Below, one piece after another: positions 19,941 through 29,246 of a stretch of 30,392 nucleotides of DNA (position 1 is its first letter; every line of letters starts with the position of its first letter). The translations under genes were made by a program, and so were the position numbers. Origin of the DNA: Priapulus caudatus (lineage: Eukaryota > Priapulida > Priapulimorpha > Priapulimorphida > Priapulidae); the NCBI RefSeq assembly GCF_000485595.1, contig NW_014577549.1, positions 35,080-65,471 of the forward strand, written 5' to 3'. The notes beneath the pieces are model-generated. The model had not been told where the DNA came from, did no database searches, and was given only the letters and a program-made list of their open reading frames with translations.

Positions 19941-21355
19941 ACAAGGACCGTACGCATACGCACGCACACGTTCAAAACACACGCCAACGCAGCCGGCAAT
20001 TATGGTGCCTATAAGAGTGGATATTACACAGCACGGCAACCCGTACACGCACTGACACATCCGCAACGAAAGACATCGAACCCGATATATGATGCAAGGT
20101 TTCATAAAACCAACCGGCTCCACAAAGCTGGCCAAACAAGGACTTGAAAGAAGGGGCCGGAAGTGAGAGAAGACTTGGAAATTCCACTCGTTAGAAATAA
20201 CCAAGATAAAACGTTCTGCTACTTCTAGAGCCATGTATTTATATGTGCATCGCTGATCACTGGTAAGCGTGGGCAAGTCAGAAAAAAAAAACAAAAAACA
20301 AAAAAAAAAAAAAAACAAAAAACAGAAAGAAAAGCAAAAACACAGAAAAAAAAAAAACACCAAAAAATGACAAAAGAAGAAACAAACAGAAAAAAAAAAT
20401 CCACAAATGGCCAAAAATACTTAAGCGTACAGCGAATGAGTGGCACTACTACTGGTAAATGGTAATAGGAACAGCAAAAAGTTGTTAAATTCTATATTAA
20501 TATTAATACATGTAATGATATAAATCAGGCGTAGAAGATGCACTGTACTAAATACAGGCGATTTGCATCCGGATAATGTACTGTCTCAAATAAACGATGC
20601 AAACTATGATTGTCTTATGGTTAGACAAATGTGATGTTTTTTAGTAAAGATTTACAAAAATTCCACTAGTCAATACATTTCATCAAAATTATGAATTGAT
20701 TGAAACCAGACTTTTAAACAAGGTGAGCGTCGGCAAAGACCTCATCTTCGTCCAAACAAATTGTGAAACATCTTGTCGCATGGTCGGTAACAGCAAGAGA
20801 AGTGTGTGAATCATGTTTCAAGTGTTCATTGCCCCGCTGACCCAAGCCTCACATAAACATTACACAACTCTACGATGTACCAGGACACGAGGCAACACAG
20901 AACGCTTACATTGTCTCAGGCGTTCGTAAGTTGCCTACTAACGCACAACAGAGGCTCCTAAATAAAGTTGCTACCAATCTATAATTAGTACGTGCAGTTG
21001 CAGCTATTGTTATCAGCATGTTGGAAGGCATGCTATGTGTACGGGAAGCCAGGTCAGGGCTTGGAGTTGACAGCTGCTTAAGACTTGCACAATGTTCTTC
21101 TCACGGTACATGTTACCGATGGTTGCTATCAGTATCCACCAGGCAAATGCCAGCATACACGCTACGGCGACATACAGCACGCAGTAGCACGCACACACCG
21201 GCGCGCGCACAGACGCACAGGTAGGCAAGGCGTAACCGCACGACAAGTAGTGCACGCACACACATCGCGAGCACAGGCGCACGCATACACGTATACGCAC
21301 ATACGGACACACGCACTCAAGCACGCCCACACGCGACCACACGAGCAACCACACA
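19940..21355 (+). repeat. Module Q, copy B
   Basis: Matches 13371-14514 in order, with an extra A-rich tract (20280-20400) where copy A has only CCAAAAAATACTAATC. It ends in the CA/CGCA microsatellite at about 21170-21355 and then passes into DNA not seen elsewhere in the window. Confidence 0.85.
20280..20400. repeat. A-rich low-complexity expansion
   Basis: Runs of A interrupted by C or G (AAAAAACAAAAAACAAAAAA type). Absent from the sister copy at about 13630, so it is either a real copy-specific expansion or a homopolymer read artefact. The Phe-rich reverse frame across it is an artefact. Confidence 0.85.
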
Positions 21356-22521
21356 CGAGGAAATATTATTACTAAAGCTAATGCAATTTATGCTAGGAAC
21401 ATCATGATTTTATTCAAATGTCATTTACACTTGAAACATATCAGGTATAATAATTTTATTTTACTAATATTCTTGACATTTGACACCCAATCTATAAATT
21501 ATAATATCATCTAAGCCAGCGTCTCTATGCAACCACATGCAGGGTTTCTTCTGAGGGAAAATTAGACAAAGGAGGTAATGGCCAGTTTGGGGGAAAAAAT
21601 GGATGGCACTCCAACCATTCAAATATAAACGGAAAAGTGTAGACCACGCGTCACATAACTCAATAAACGCACATGGCAATCTAAATATGCCAGAAGCATG
21701 TGGTGATCAGATCTATTTATTTTTGGGTTACACTATTTTGACAACGGCGGGTAAATACAGGAACGTTTTGGGCAATGCCATACGTGTCAGACGGGACATT
21801 TTGATGGGTTATATAAGCATTTTTTACAGTTGCTAATGTCAGATTTTAGAAATATATCTAACAATCTAAACATTATATCATGTATTTAAATTGCAACTTG
21901 AAAACAATCGCTCAATAATTGTTTGAACTAAGAGAACGCACACATAAAGTCATGTGTCAGACGGAACACCAAGTGGACATACAGTTTTTACATCAGAAGA
22001 TATACTGAAACTTCTGTTCTATTACTAACAGGATTAATCAGGCACCCATGCAGAGCCACCACAAATATGCAATCTTTATTTCTGTCTTTTACCTTTCATC
22101 ACCTAATAAACAGTTTTTTCTTGTGAAGCACTTATTTCATGTGTTGGACGAGACAATGATAATATGTCGGACAGGACGTATTTGTCTACACATTGTTTCA
22201 TGTCTGTATTTGTACATATATACCAGGGCTGTGTCTATCTTTCATTTTCCTAATTCAAAATAACACTTATAAACATTCTATAAATTAACATTGAATTGTA
22301 TTTGAAAACTGTACCATTAAGATTTTCACATTTCATAGAAGTTCACAATCCTATTATTTACATAAAACATTTTTCTAAAAACCTTTCATTTTACAAAATG
22401 CTAATATTAAATTGACTGACTGCAACCATATATCCAGATTCACAAAACAAAATAGTTAAATTTCTTGAAGGTTTAGAGTGTTAAGAAAATAATAGCATAT
22501 CGTTTTTAGCTGAAATTATAA
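21356..22521. other. Unique AT-rich stretch with dispersed 14-bp motif
   Basis: No supported gene. A 14-bp word near TGTCRGACGGGACA occurs four times: 21785-21798 (TGTCAGACGGGACA), 21955-21968 (TGTCAGACGGAACA), 22142-22155 (TGTTGGACGAGACA) and 22165-22178 (TGTCGGACAGGACG). Each has TGTC...GACA half-sites. All small frames here end quickly. Confidence 0.4.
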
Positions 22522-22533
22522 TTTTATTGTCCT

Positions 22534-22710
22534 ATGTTCATGTCCACTTTCACATGGAATCGCGATGTTAAATTTGACAACGGCGGTGCGCCACTGTGCC
22601 TCTTATGTATAAGAAACTCTGACGTGTGCAATGACCCCAAATCTCTTTGCCACAATTGCTTTCATTCATGCACTGTTTTCCTGCTTTGTTCCTTTGCTAC
22701 TAAGATCTAA
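22534..22710 (+). CDS. Doubtful 58-residue Cys-rich frame (possible exon remnant)
   Basis: A frame opening at ATG 22534 contains TWNRDVKFDNGGAPLC and then cysteines at residues 22, 25, 32, 39, 42, 46 and 52: C-x2-C-x6-C-x6-C-x2-C-x3-C-x5-C, with His40 and His44 nearby. The paired CxxC spacing recalls small zinc-binding folds, but I recognise no family. The first third has a balanced, protein-like composition unlike the surrounding AT-rich DNA. The string TTTGACAACGGCGG in it also occurs at about 21735-21748 in a frame that stops at once. It could be an exon fragment, a decayed transposon gene or chance; an overlapping frame at 22631-22873 competes. Confidence 0.15.
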   Translation: MFMSTFTWNRDVKFDNGGAPLCLLCIRNSDVCNDPKSLCHNCFHSCTVFLLCSFATKI

Positions 22711-23739
22711 TACAATCAAAACATATCTTCATACATCAAACATTCTTGCCATCGACCTGTTCTCCCAATCACTTAGACTGATTTGTCATTGTTGTGTTGA
22801 ACATTGGCTCATGTGCTGGCTGCGTGAGGGTGGGCCTATTTTCTGTACTGGAACCTTAGTGTTTAGGAACTAACTGTCATATATGATTAGAGTATTAATC
22901 TAGTATACAAGGTTTCTAAATTGTTCAGCAGTAAATGCACTGTTCAACTGTGCAAGTAAACTTTATTGGTATTTGAAAATGGAAAAAAATAAAGGTGCTA
23001 TACATTAAGAAACAATGTATTGTTAGTGTTCATGTTTGCTTCATCATCTAAATTCTTCAGTGTACTCCCCATTTCTCTGATTGTGAAACTAGAACCCTCA
23101 CAAAGGACACATCAAGTATGTACTGACTGTAAACATTTTCTTATTAACTAACAAAGCAATGACAATCATAGATATACCAAAAGCATATATATGCACAATC
23201 AATCATTCAATCAGTCAGTCAACCAATCTTGCACAATAAAATGGTGGGGTGAAATAGAACCCTACTTTAGAACACCATACATACTATTGCAGTAGGATTA
23301 GGTTTGTGTTAGTATACGTTAATATTATGGTCAGGGGTTATAAACTTAGTGTTGGGATCAGGTTTTGAGGTTTGGTGATTACGATTTATTAACATAGGTC
23401 GTAATGAGGGATCTGGGCAGCAGGATTAGATTTGTAAAGTGTGTAAGGTGTTAGATTGTCAAAAAAGTGTTATGCAGAAAACCATTTATGATAGTGATAT
23501 AATGACCCATTGACTACTACTTTCCATTGCCACTACTACCATTGCCATATTACCGTCACCATTGGCATTACCATTGCCATACTACTACCATTGCCACTAC
23601 TAGCCCTTCTGCTTTCATAGGTGTGCATCTTTTTGCTGCAGGTTATACAGTACGAGGGTATTTCCTATTTATTAATTTAAGAGGAGAAGTATTGCAATAT
23701 CTTAAAAAGAACTTTTAGATTCAGTTACAATATCGACGA
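22711..23739. repeat. AT-rich unique DNA with short repeats
   Basis: No gene is recognised. CAATCAATCATTCAATCAGT-type tetranucleotide sequence lies at about 23196-23225. Degenerate ACCATTGCCACTACT units fill about 23524-23605 and account for the small frame starting there. Confidence 0.45.
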
Positions 23740-23942
23740 ATTTGTCATAAAATAAAAACCGTTCGGTTAAATTGCAGTTAGGTATACATATAATTGCACT
23801 TTTGTGATTAGCCCTCAATTTGTAACGTGCAAAATAAATCTGCGAAAGCGCAAACTTTGTCATGGTGGCAGCACAATTGTGCGGTGTCATGTCAGCGGCT
23901 AAAAATAAAGATTTCGAAACTCACTTTTGTTTTATGACAAAT
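23740..23942. mobile_element. Small inverted-repeat element, about 203 bp
   Basis: The ends are ATTTGTCATAAAATAAAA (23740-23757) and, at 23925-23942, TTTTGTTTTATGACAAAT, reverse complements with one mismatch over 18 bp. Weaker pairing continues a little inward. There is no open frame of note. The size fits a MITE, but no target duplication is evident. Confidence 0.5.
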
Positions 23943-24236
23943 AAAATGCATGATTATAGAAATTTGTAGGTATATATATAATTAATTATGCCTTACTATT
24001 ATAATATACCCTATAATTCTAAGGTGTGGTATCACTTTAATTTGATCCTGTGAAGAGTTACACCCACCCAGTGCCAGTGACAGTGTGATAGCGTTCTCGA
24101 AATTGCATCATTGACTTTTATTTGTTTCACAGCGACATTTGGCAGGGCTGCCAACTCTCGCGCATTCGGCGTGAGACGCACGCAATTGAGGCTAATCTCA
24201 CGTTCTAACTCCTGGTCTGCTAATTCTTACTAATTC

Positions 24237-24407
24237 GTACTAGTAAGAGCGGGAGGTATGTACGTACTAGTGAGAGCGGGAGGTGTGTACGTACTAGTGA
24301 GAGCGGGAGGTGTGTACGTACTAGTGAGAGCGGGAGGTATGTACGTACTAGTGAGAGCGGGAGGTGTGTACGTACTAGTGAAAGCGGGAGGTATGTACGT
24401 ACTAGTA
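24237..24407 (-). repeat. 27-bp tandem array, 6 units plus partial
   Basis: Units start at 24237, 24264, 24291, 24318, 24345 and 24372, with a partial at 24399. Each reads GTACTAGTGAGAGCGGGAG followed by GTGTGTAC or GTATGTAC. There are no indels. It is the reverse complement of the 4490-7776 satellite, including the CAC/CAT alternation. The array lies between the TIRs of the host element. The nine-codon period opens both strands (YVLVRAGGV on plus, STYTPPALT on minus); I regard these frames as incidental. Confidence 0.95.
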
Positions 24408-24991
24408 AGTCGTACTTTTAGCTGCACTGTTTACTTACTTCTCACGCATACATAAACAAACACAAACGTTTTGAGCCATCCATACATGGGCCTACCTAAT
24501 CCATCTAAAAGCAGAGCTACAGTCAGGGCTCTCAAGGGGTAGCTTTAAAAATAAGTGAGATTTATTTTGAATCAGAAAATCCTATATATATAAGCCTTAG
24601 CCTTCGGGGGTAGGGGTGCTTTTTTTTTTTTTAAATGGGGTGCTATTTGATGCCCTCAGCAGCAATCTGAACATGATATTTGTGTAATATTTGTAAAAAA
24701 ATTCTGAGATTCCAGCAGGCTTCGCGCCCGGCCAACGCTGCGAAATGCTATTTATAGTAACGTGTGACGTCAGATTAGCAAAATCAGTCGCTGGGTGCGC
24801 CACAAGTAATAAATGTCGAGATTTCCGTGCCTCGTGTCCCGCATTTTTCGGCAAAGTTCGGGTAGACCCACTCCACGCAACGAAGAAAAACTGGATTCTT
24901 CGAATTGCGTGATATTTTCGGGGACTATCAGAAATGTGCGTGAGAGCGTGAGATTGTGCTGAATTGAGTGAGTCTCACGCCAAATGCGTGA

Positions 24992-26016
24992 GGCTTGTGT
25001 GCCATGTACAGTGCTATTGGCTATTGCATTACATAAATGTGTATGTTTAAAAACTTGCTTAAGGATGCACCAGCATCAGCGTTCGAAATTAGTGCCGACC
25101 CGAAGGCCCGAGGCCACCAAGTTTTTGCTTCGGCCACCATGTCTACAAAACTGCCGGTCCTCCTGACCGGCACTTTTTCCCCTCATATTACGCTGTAATA
25201 CTACTGTTATCGCAACGGCTGTTTAGACAGACTTGTAAATGGGAGCGCATTCTAATACGTTCCATTCCTGAGTGTAGACGGGGTATCCAAAACATCTAGA
25301 GCCGAGGGCATGAACTCCCTCAACGCATGATTCGCCACACAAACAAAACCTTGTGACAATCTAAGAAATCGATTGCGGCATGACCCCAGTATTTTTATGA
25401 CCGCATAACAAGAAGTTCATATGTCGCAGGGGTCATCGTGGGGAGTGAGGGCACGACCAGTGATAGCTGACACGCACGTAAACAACGCTGTTTTAACTGA
25501 ATTTGTCACTTTTCTTTACGTATGGTATAGTGGACTATTTTTATTTATATCTAGAAGCAATGTAAACTGTATGTATCAAGATTCTATAGGCACTTGTAAC
25601 TTTGATCTATGCCTGGGGGTACCGTGGACTGGGGAGGAGAAAAACGAAGTAAAACCTTTCCCACAAGCTCCCCCGACATTCCTAGAGCTTGAGATATATT
25701 ATTTGACCAACTCTAAGTTACATGCATGCTGTTAATGCCAATAGTTATTTTTGTATACTATTTTGTTACTCACTGCTAGTAAATAAGTGGACCACCAACT
25801 TTTGTGCAGGACCACCAACTTTCTGAAGTCCAGCTGTCCACTAGGCACTACTAGATTTTCAGCCAAAATTCGAACACTGACCAGAATGCACAATTTCAAG
25901 CTGAAAAATGCAAAAGCTCCCTGGTGTGGGAAGGGGTGCCGCCCCCTCCCCCTGCTCCCTCGCATAATCGGTTTTTAATCCCACTCTCAACCCTAACTCA
26001 ATCAGTTAAATTCAAT
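24992..26016. mobile_element. Secondary insertion splitting the right TIR
   Basis: Its limits are inferred from where the right terminal repeat is interrupted: after AAATGCGTGAG and before GTTGGCAGCC. It contains a TGCCGGTC-CTCCT-GACCGGCA hairpin at 25152-25172, CCGAAGGCCCGAGGCCACC-type sequence upstream of it, and no transposase. The two small plus-strand frames around 25421-25735 have no recognisable domain. Everything from about 25170 onward is repeated at 27785-28632. The nature of the insert is unknown. Confidence 0.45.
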
Positions 26017-26890
26017 GTTGGCAGCCCTGCATTTGGTTATAATTATTGACATTATTGTAGTGGTTCGGCCCTTCGGGTATATATTAGCGAGGTTGCTAGT
26101 TGCCGTACTAATACTATGTAAGTAAGAACAACGTTAGGACAGACAATTGCATGTTACCTTTTAAGGAAGATCCTTCCTTAGTTTGTGGGTTCCACCTCTT
26201 TATATAAACACAACATAACTGATAACACAGGCGCTTGTGATGAAAGTGATTTAGCCGTGCTGCATTAGTAACGGAACCTGTGGGCACTACATACTTCCGT
26301 CAATGCGCGACTTCCGATTCGGCTCCGCGATACCTCGTGGCGCCATCATATGGTAAACATTTTTGTAAAAATGACTTTTAAATAAATTTACTGTTATTTC
26401 CATGCTACGCAATAGGTTTCAACTGTTAAAATTATCGTTTTCATTTTATTATCTGTTCCACAGAGAGATATTTAAATCGACACATTTCTGGTATACTATA
26501 CGAACATAACTTTGAATTGTTAGGGCGATATACACATATATGTGATGATTATAGGGATCATTCATAGTAGTGGGTCATTCATATATTTCGATGTAACCTA
26601 GAAGATTCCTAGTAGGTATATCATAGTACACAAGCATGACTATATCCTTTAGGTTTTAGTTCTTATAGTTACATAAACAATTACGCCCCAGTGTATGCCT
26701 ATATTGACCACTGTGCTAGGTTGCAACCATATAGCGCAGTTTGACACATTTATATACGACGTGTTTATCTTTCCTATATGCGTGCGTGCGTGCTTGCGTG
26801 CTTGCGTGCTTGCGTGTGTGTATGTGTGCGTGCGTGTGCGTGCGTGCGTGCATGCGCGCGCGCGTGTGTCTGTGTGTGCGTGAGTGTGTG
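25170..26890 (+). repeat. Large duplicated segment, copy 1 (U1)
   Basis: About 1.7 kb, from GGCACTTTTTCCCCTCATAT through CTTTCCTATATGCGTGCGTG, collinear with 27785-30110 apart from the 614-bp insertion there. The copies differ by scattered single-base indels and a few changes. It carries the tail of the insertion above, the right TIR end and about 850 bp of flanking DNA. It ends in a GT microsatellite. No gene is recognised in either copy. Confidence 0.93.
26280..26360. promoter_or_regulatory. CpG-rich ETS-like motif cluster (tentative)
   Basis: ACTTCCGT (26293-26300) and ACTTCCGA (26310-26317) fit the core of ETS-type sites (GGAA on the other strand). They are followed by CGCGATACCTCGTGGCGCC in an otherwise AT-rich setting. 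Copy 2 keeps both at 29533-29560. This might be a small promoter, but no transcript or frame downstream supports it. Confidence 0.15.
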
Positions 26891-26892
26891 TA
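26779..26892. repeat. GT/GCGT microsatellite
   Basis: GCGTGCGTGCTTGCGTGC-type tract ending in GTGTGTGTAC, where module P copy C begins. The equivalent tract in copy 2 (30015-30176) passes into different DNA. Confidence 0.9.
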
Positions 26893-27784
26893 CACTAGTA
26901 GACAGGCAAGCGGTGAAGAAAAAGAAGCATCAGGTCCGCAAGAACACAAAGATAGGACTGCGCGTTCACTGCCACAACAAGTGAGCAGCAGGAGCAAGCG
27001 GATGCTGCTACTGCTGGCTGCTGAGTGCGTCAGATGAAAGAAGCAGCCATGTGACTCAGCGCAGAAACTATTTACCTCCATGTGTTTCGTGCGTTCTCGC
27101 GGGAGGCTTAGACGGTCCCCGTCGGAATAAGTCGAATCCGTGCTTTGACTGCGTGGCCAATCTAGATCGTGTCTAGATTCGCTAGACTGCTACTCATAAT
27201 GCCGTTCAGATGCCCATCTGCACAGCATGTGCGTGCGCGTGTACGCGTGCGTGTGTCCATGCGTCTACGTGCGTGCGCGTGTACGCGTGCGTGTGTCCAT
27301 GCGTCTGCGTGCGTGTGTGATGAGCGTGCGTGCGTGTGCGTGTGCGTGCGTGTGTGATAGCGAGCGCGTGCGTGAGCGTTTGTCTGTGTGTACGTGCGTG
27401 AGAATGTCGCGCGTGCGTTTAACTGTCTGTGCATCGGCGGGAATCACCGGAATGGAGAGAAGCCACCTTCAGCGAGTGCTGGTAATGGCCTTATCTTGCA
27501 GAGAAGCTGAGCATCTTCAGCGAGTGCTGGTAATGGCCTTATCTTGCAGAGAAGCTGAGCATCTTCTCATAAATGTTCCAACTTCCAAGTCGCGGGACGT
27601 GCAGTTGACTCAGGTGGCCTACTGACCCGCACCTAGTAGTGCCACCTACAGACAGACTGCTCACTCTCGCTCCCATCACTGAGCTTCACTGCTCGCTGCA
27701 GACAAACTGAAGATGTCTATGTTTACACGCTTATACACAGTGGCGTAGTTGGGGGGGGGCAAAAGAGGCCATGCCCCCTCTTGC
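26892..27784 (+). repeat. Module P, copy C (truncated)
   Basis: Matches 9845 to about 10767 of copy A and is the cleanest copy. It starts in the GT microsatellite and stops inside the G-rich left end of the hAT-like element (GGCAAAAGAGGCCATGCCCC), at which point copy 2 of the large duplication begins. A 48-bp unit is duplicated inside it (27467-27562). A plus-strand frame through that duplication gives a repeated LQRVLVMALSCREAEH, but the other P copies do not keep it open. Confidence 0.88.
27467..27562 (+). repeat. 48-bp tandem duplication, two exact copies
   Basis: CTTCAGCGAGTGCTGGTAAT starts at 27467 and again at 27515. The two 48-bp copies appear identical. P copy A (about 10489-10540) has one unit, so the duplication is specific to copy C and recent. 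Confidence 0.9.
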
Positions 27785-28632
27785 GGCACTTTTTCCCCTC
27801 ATATTACGCTGTAATACTACTGTTATCGCAACGGCTGTTTAGACAGACTTGTAAATGGAGAGCGCATTCTAATACGTTCCATTCCTGAGTGTAGACGCGG
27901 ATATCCAAAACATCTAGAGCGAGGGCATGAACTCTCCTCTCAACGCATGATTCGCCCACACAAAACAAACTTGTGACAATCTAAGAAATCGATTGCGGCA
28001 TGACCCAGTATTTTTTATGACGCGCATAACAAGAAGTTCATATGTCGCGAGGGGTCATCGTGGGGAGTGGGCCGGACCAGTGATAGCTGACACGCACGTA
28101 ATCAACGCTGTTTTAACTGAATTTGTCACTTTTCTTTAGTATGGTATAGTGGACTATTTATTTATATCTAGAAGCAATGTAAACTGTATGTATCAAGATT
28201 CTATAGGCACTTGTAACTTTGATACTTATTGCCTGGGGGTACCGTGGACTGGGGAGGAGAAAAACGAAGTTAAAACCTTTCCACAAGCTCCCCAGACATT
28301 CGCTAGAGCTTGAGATATATTATTTGACCAACTCTAAGTTACATGCATGCTGTTAATGCCAATGTTATTTTTGTTATACTATTTTGTTCTCACTGCTAGT
28401 AAATAAGTGGACCACCAACTTTTGTGCAGGACCACCAACTTTCTGAAGTCAGCTGCTTCCACTAGGCACTACTAGATTTTCAGCCAAATTCGAACACTGA
28501 CCAGAATGCACAATTTCAAGCTGAAAAATGCAAAAAGCTCCCTGGTGTGGGAAGGGTGCCGCCCCCTCCCCTGCTCCTCGCATAATCGCGTTTTAATGCC
28601 ACTCTCAACCCTAACTCAATCAGTTAATTCAA

Positions 28633-29246
28633 GCTGTTGCCTGGCTAGCGACGGTACCGTCGCCCGATTATTTTCTCCTTAAAAGCACGTACTGACGGAT
28701 ACTGACGCTCTGATTGGTTGAGCCTTGTTTTCTTGCGATATACCTATAGCCATCCAAAATTTTAATTTCAATATGTGGCCAGCAGCGCAACGCGTTTAGT
28801 GCCCTGCCCCAAGTATGAATCGGTCGCTGGGATCGCGAATCCCATCCGTTTTCTAATTATTTTCCTGTTTATCTGTATTTTTCTTCTTTATCTGGTGTAT
28901 TACATTTTTTTTCCAATATTAACGCAAATATTAACATTATTTATTATACAAGCATTTTAATAACAACAATTAATTTTTACAACAATTAAAAGATGTAAAT
29001 TTATTTAATTTAATGAGTTTTAGGGTTAGGGTTAGGTTAGGGTTAGCGGTTAGGGTTAGGGTTCAAGCGGTAGGTTAGGGTTAGGTTTATCAGATATGAT
29101 CGTATAAAATCCGTATCATATAATATCGCCTACACAAAGCCAACCCGTAAGTTATTATTCGCCGATAGATGGCGCTGCATCACTACCGTGAGTTTGAAGG
29201 AGAAAAAAATTCTGGCCGACATCGGTACCGTCGCAGGAGCAACACC
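28633..29246. mobile_element. 614-bp TIR element with empty site in the sister copy
   Basis: The left end is GCTGTTGCCTGGC, then TAGCGACGGTACCG; the right end, reverse complemented, is GGTGTTGCTCC, then TGCGACGGTACCG. Both continue to a CTCC about 45 bp in. It is flanked by TTAATTCAA (28624-28632) and TTAAATTCAA (29247-29256); the uninterrupted target TTAAATTCAA is at 26006-26015 in copy 1. Boundaries and a 9-10 bp target duplication are therefore seen directly. That size fits Mutator-like elements, but the superfamily is an inference. No transposase; the interior is AT-rich with one short frame (28775-28960) of no recognisable domain. Confidence 0.88.
29020..29088 (+). repeat. Interstitial TTAGGG-like telomeric repeat tract
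   Basis: About ten TTAGGG or TTAGG units with two interruptions (CGG near 29047 and TTCAAGCGG near 29062). It lies wholly inside the 614-bp element, so it is not a chromosome end. It may have been captured or generated within the element. Confidence 0.9.

Larger units (their letters stand above)
24136..26036. mobile_element. TIR element carrying 27-bp array, split by insertion
   Basis: CAGGGCTGCCAAC at 24143-24155 is matched by GTTGGCAGCCCTG at 26017-26029. The 7-bp direct repeat CATTTGG lies just outside both (24136-24142 and 26030-26036). The inverted repeats extend much further: the left subterminal stretch (GGCGTGAGACGCACGCAATT, 24169-24188) pairs with 24935-24993, which contains GAGTGAGTCTCACGCC and AAATGCGTGAG. 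In a simple element that right subterminal stretch should run straight into GTTGGCAGCC, but about 1 kb separates them, so a later insertion (about 24992-26016) splits the right TIR. Without it the element would be about 865 bp. CAG-initial ends and a 7-8 bp duplication suggest hAT; no transposase is present. Confidence 0.75.

Noticed and set aside
19854-20446. Phe-rich membrane-like frames on the minus strand
   Set aside because: They are the reverse reading of an A-rich tract absent from the sister copy.
24230-24455. Nine-residue repeat protein (YVLVRAGGV on plus, STYTPPALT on minus)
   Set aside because: Both strands are equally open because the unit is 27 bp. Related frames in the long array are broken by indels, and the array lies inside a transposon.
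25060-25110. tRNA-derived SINE head (GCGTTCGAAATTAG resembles a B box)
   Set aside because: The box is imperfect and I see no A box at the right distance and no 3' tail.
27227-27625. 132-codon frame with a repeated LQRVLVMALSCREAEH
   Set aside because: The first half is GT microsatellite, the repeat is a 48-bp slippage duplication, and the other two module P copies do not keep the frame.
29020-29088. True telomere or chromosome end
   Set aside because: Only about 70 bp, interrupted, and flanked on both sides by the same TIR element and by duplicated DNA.
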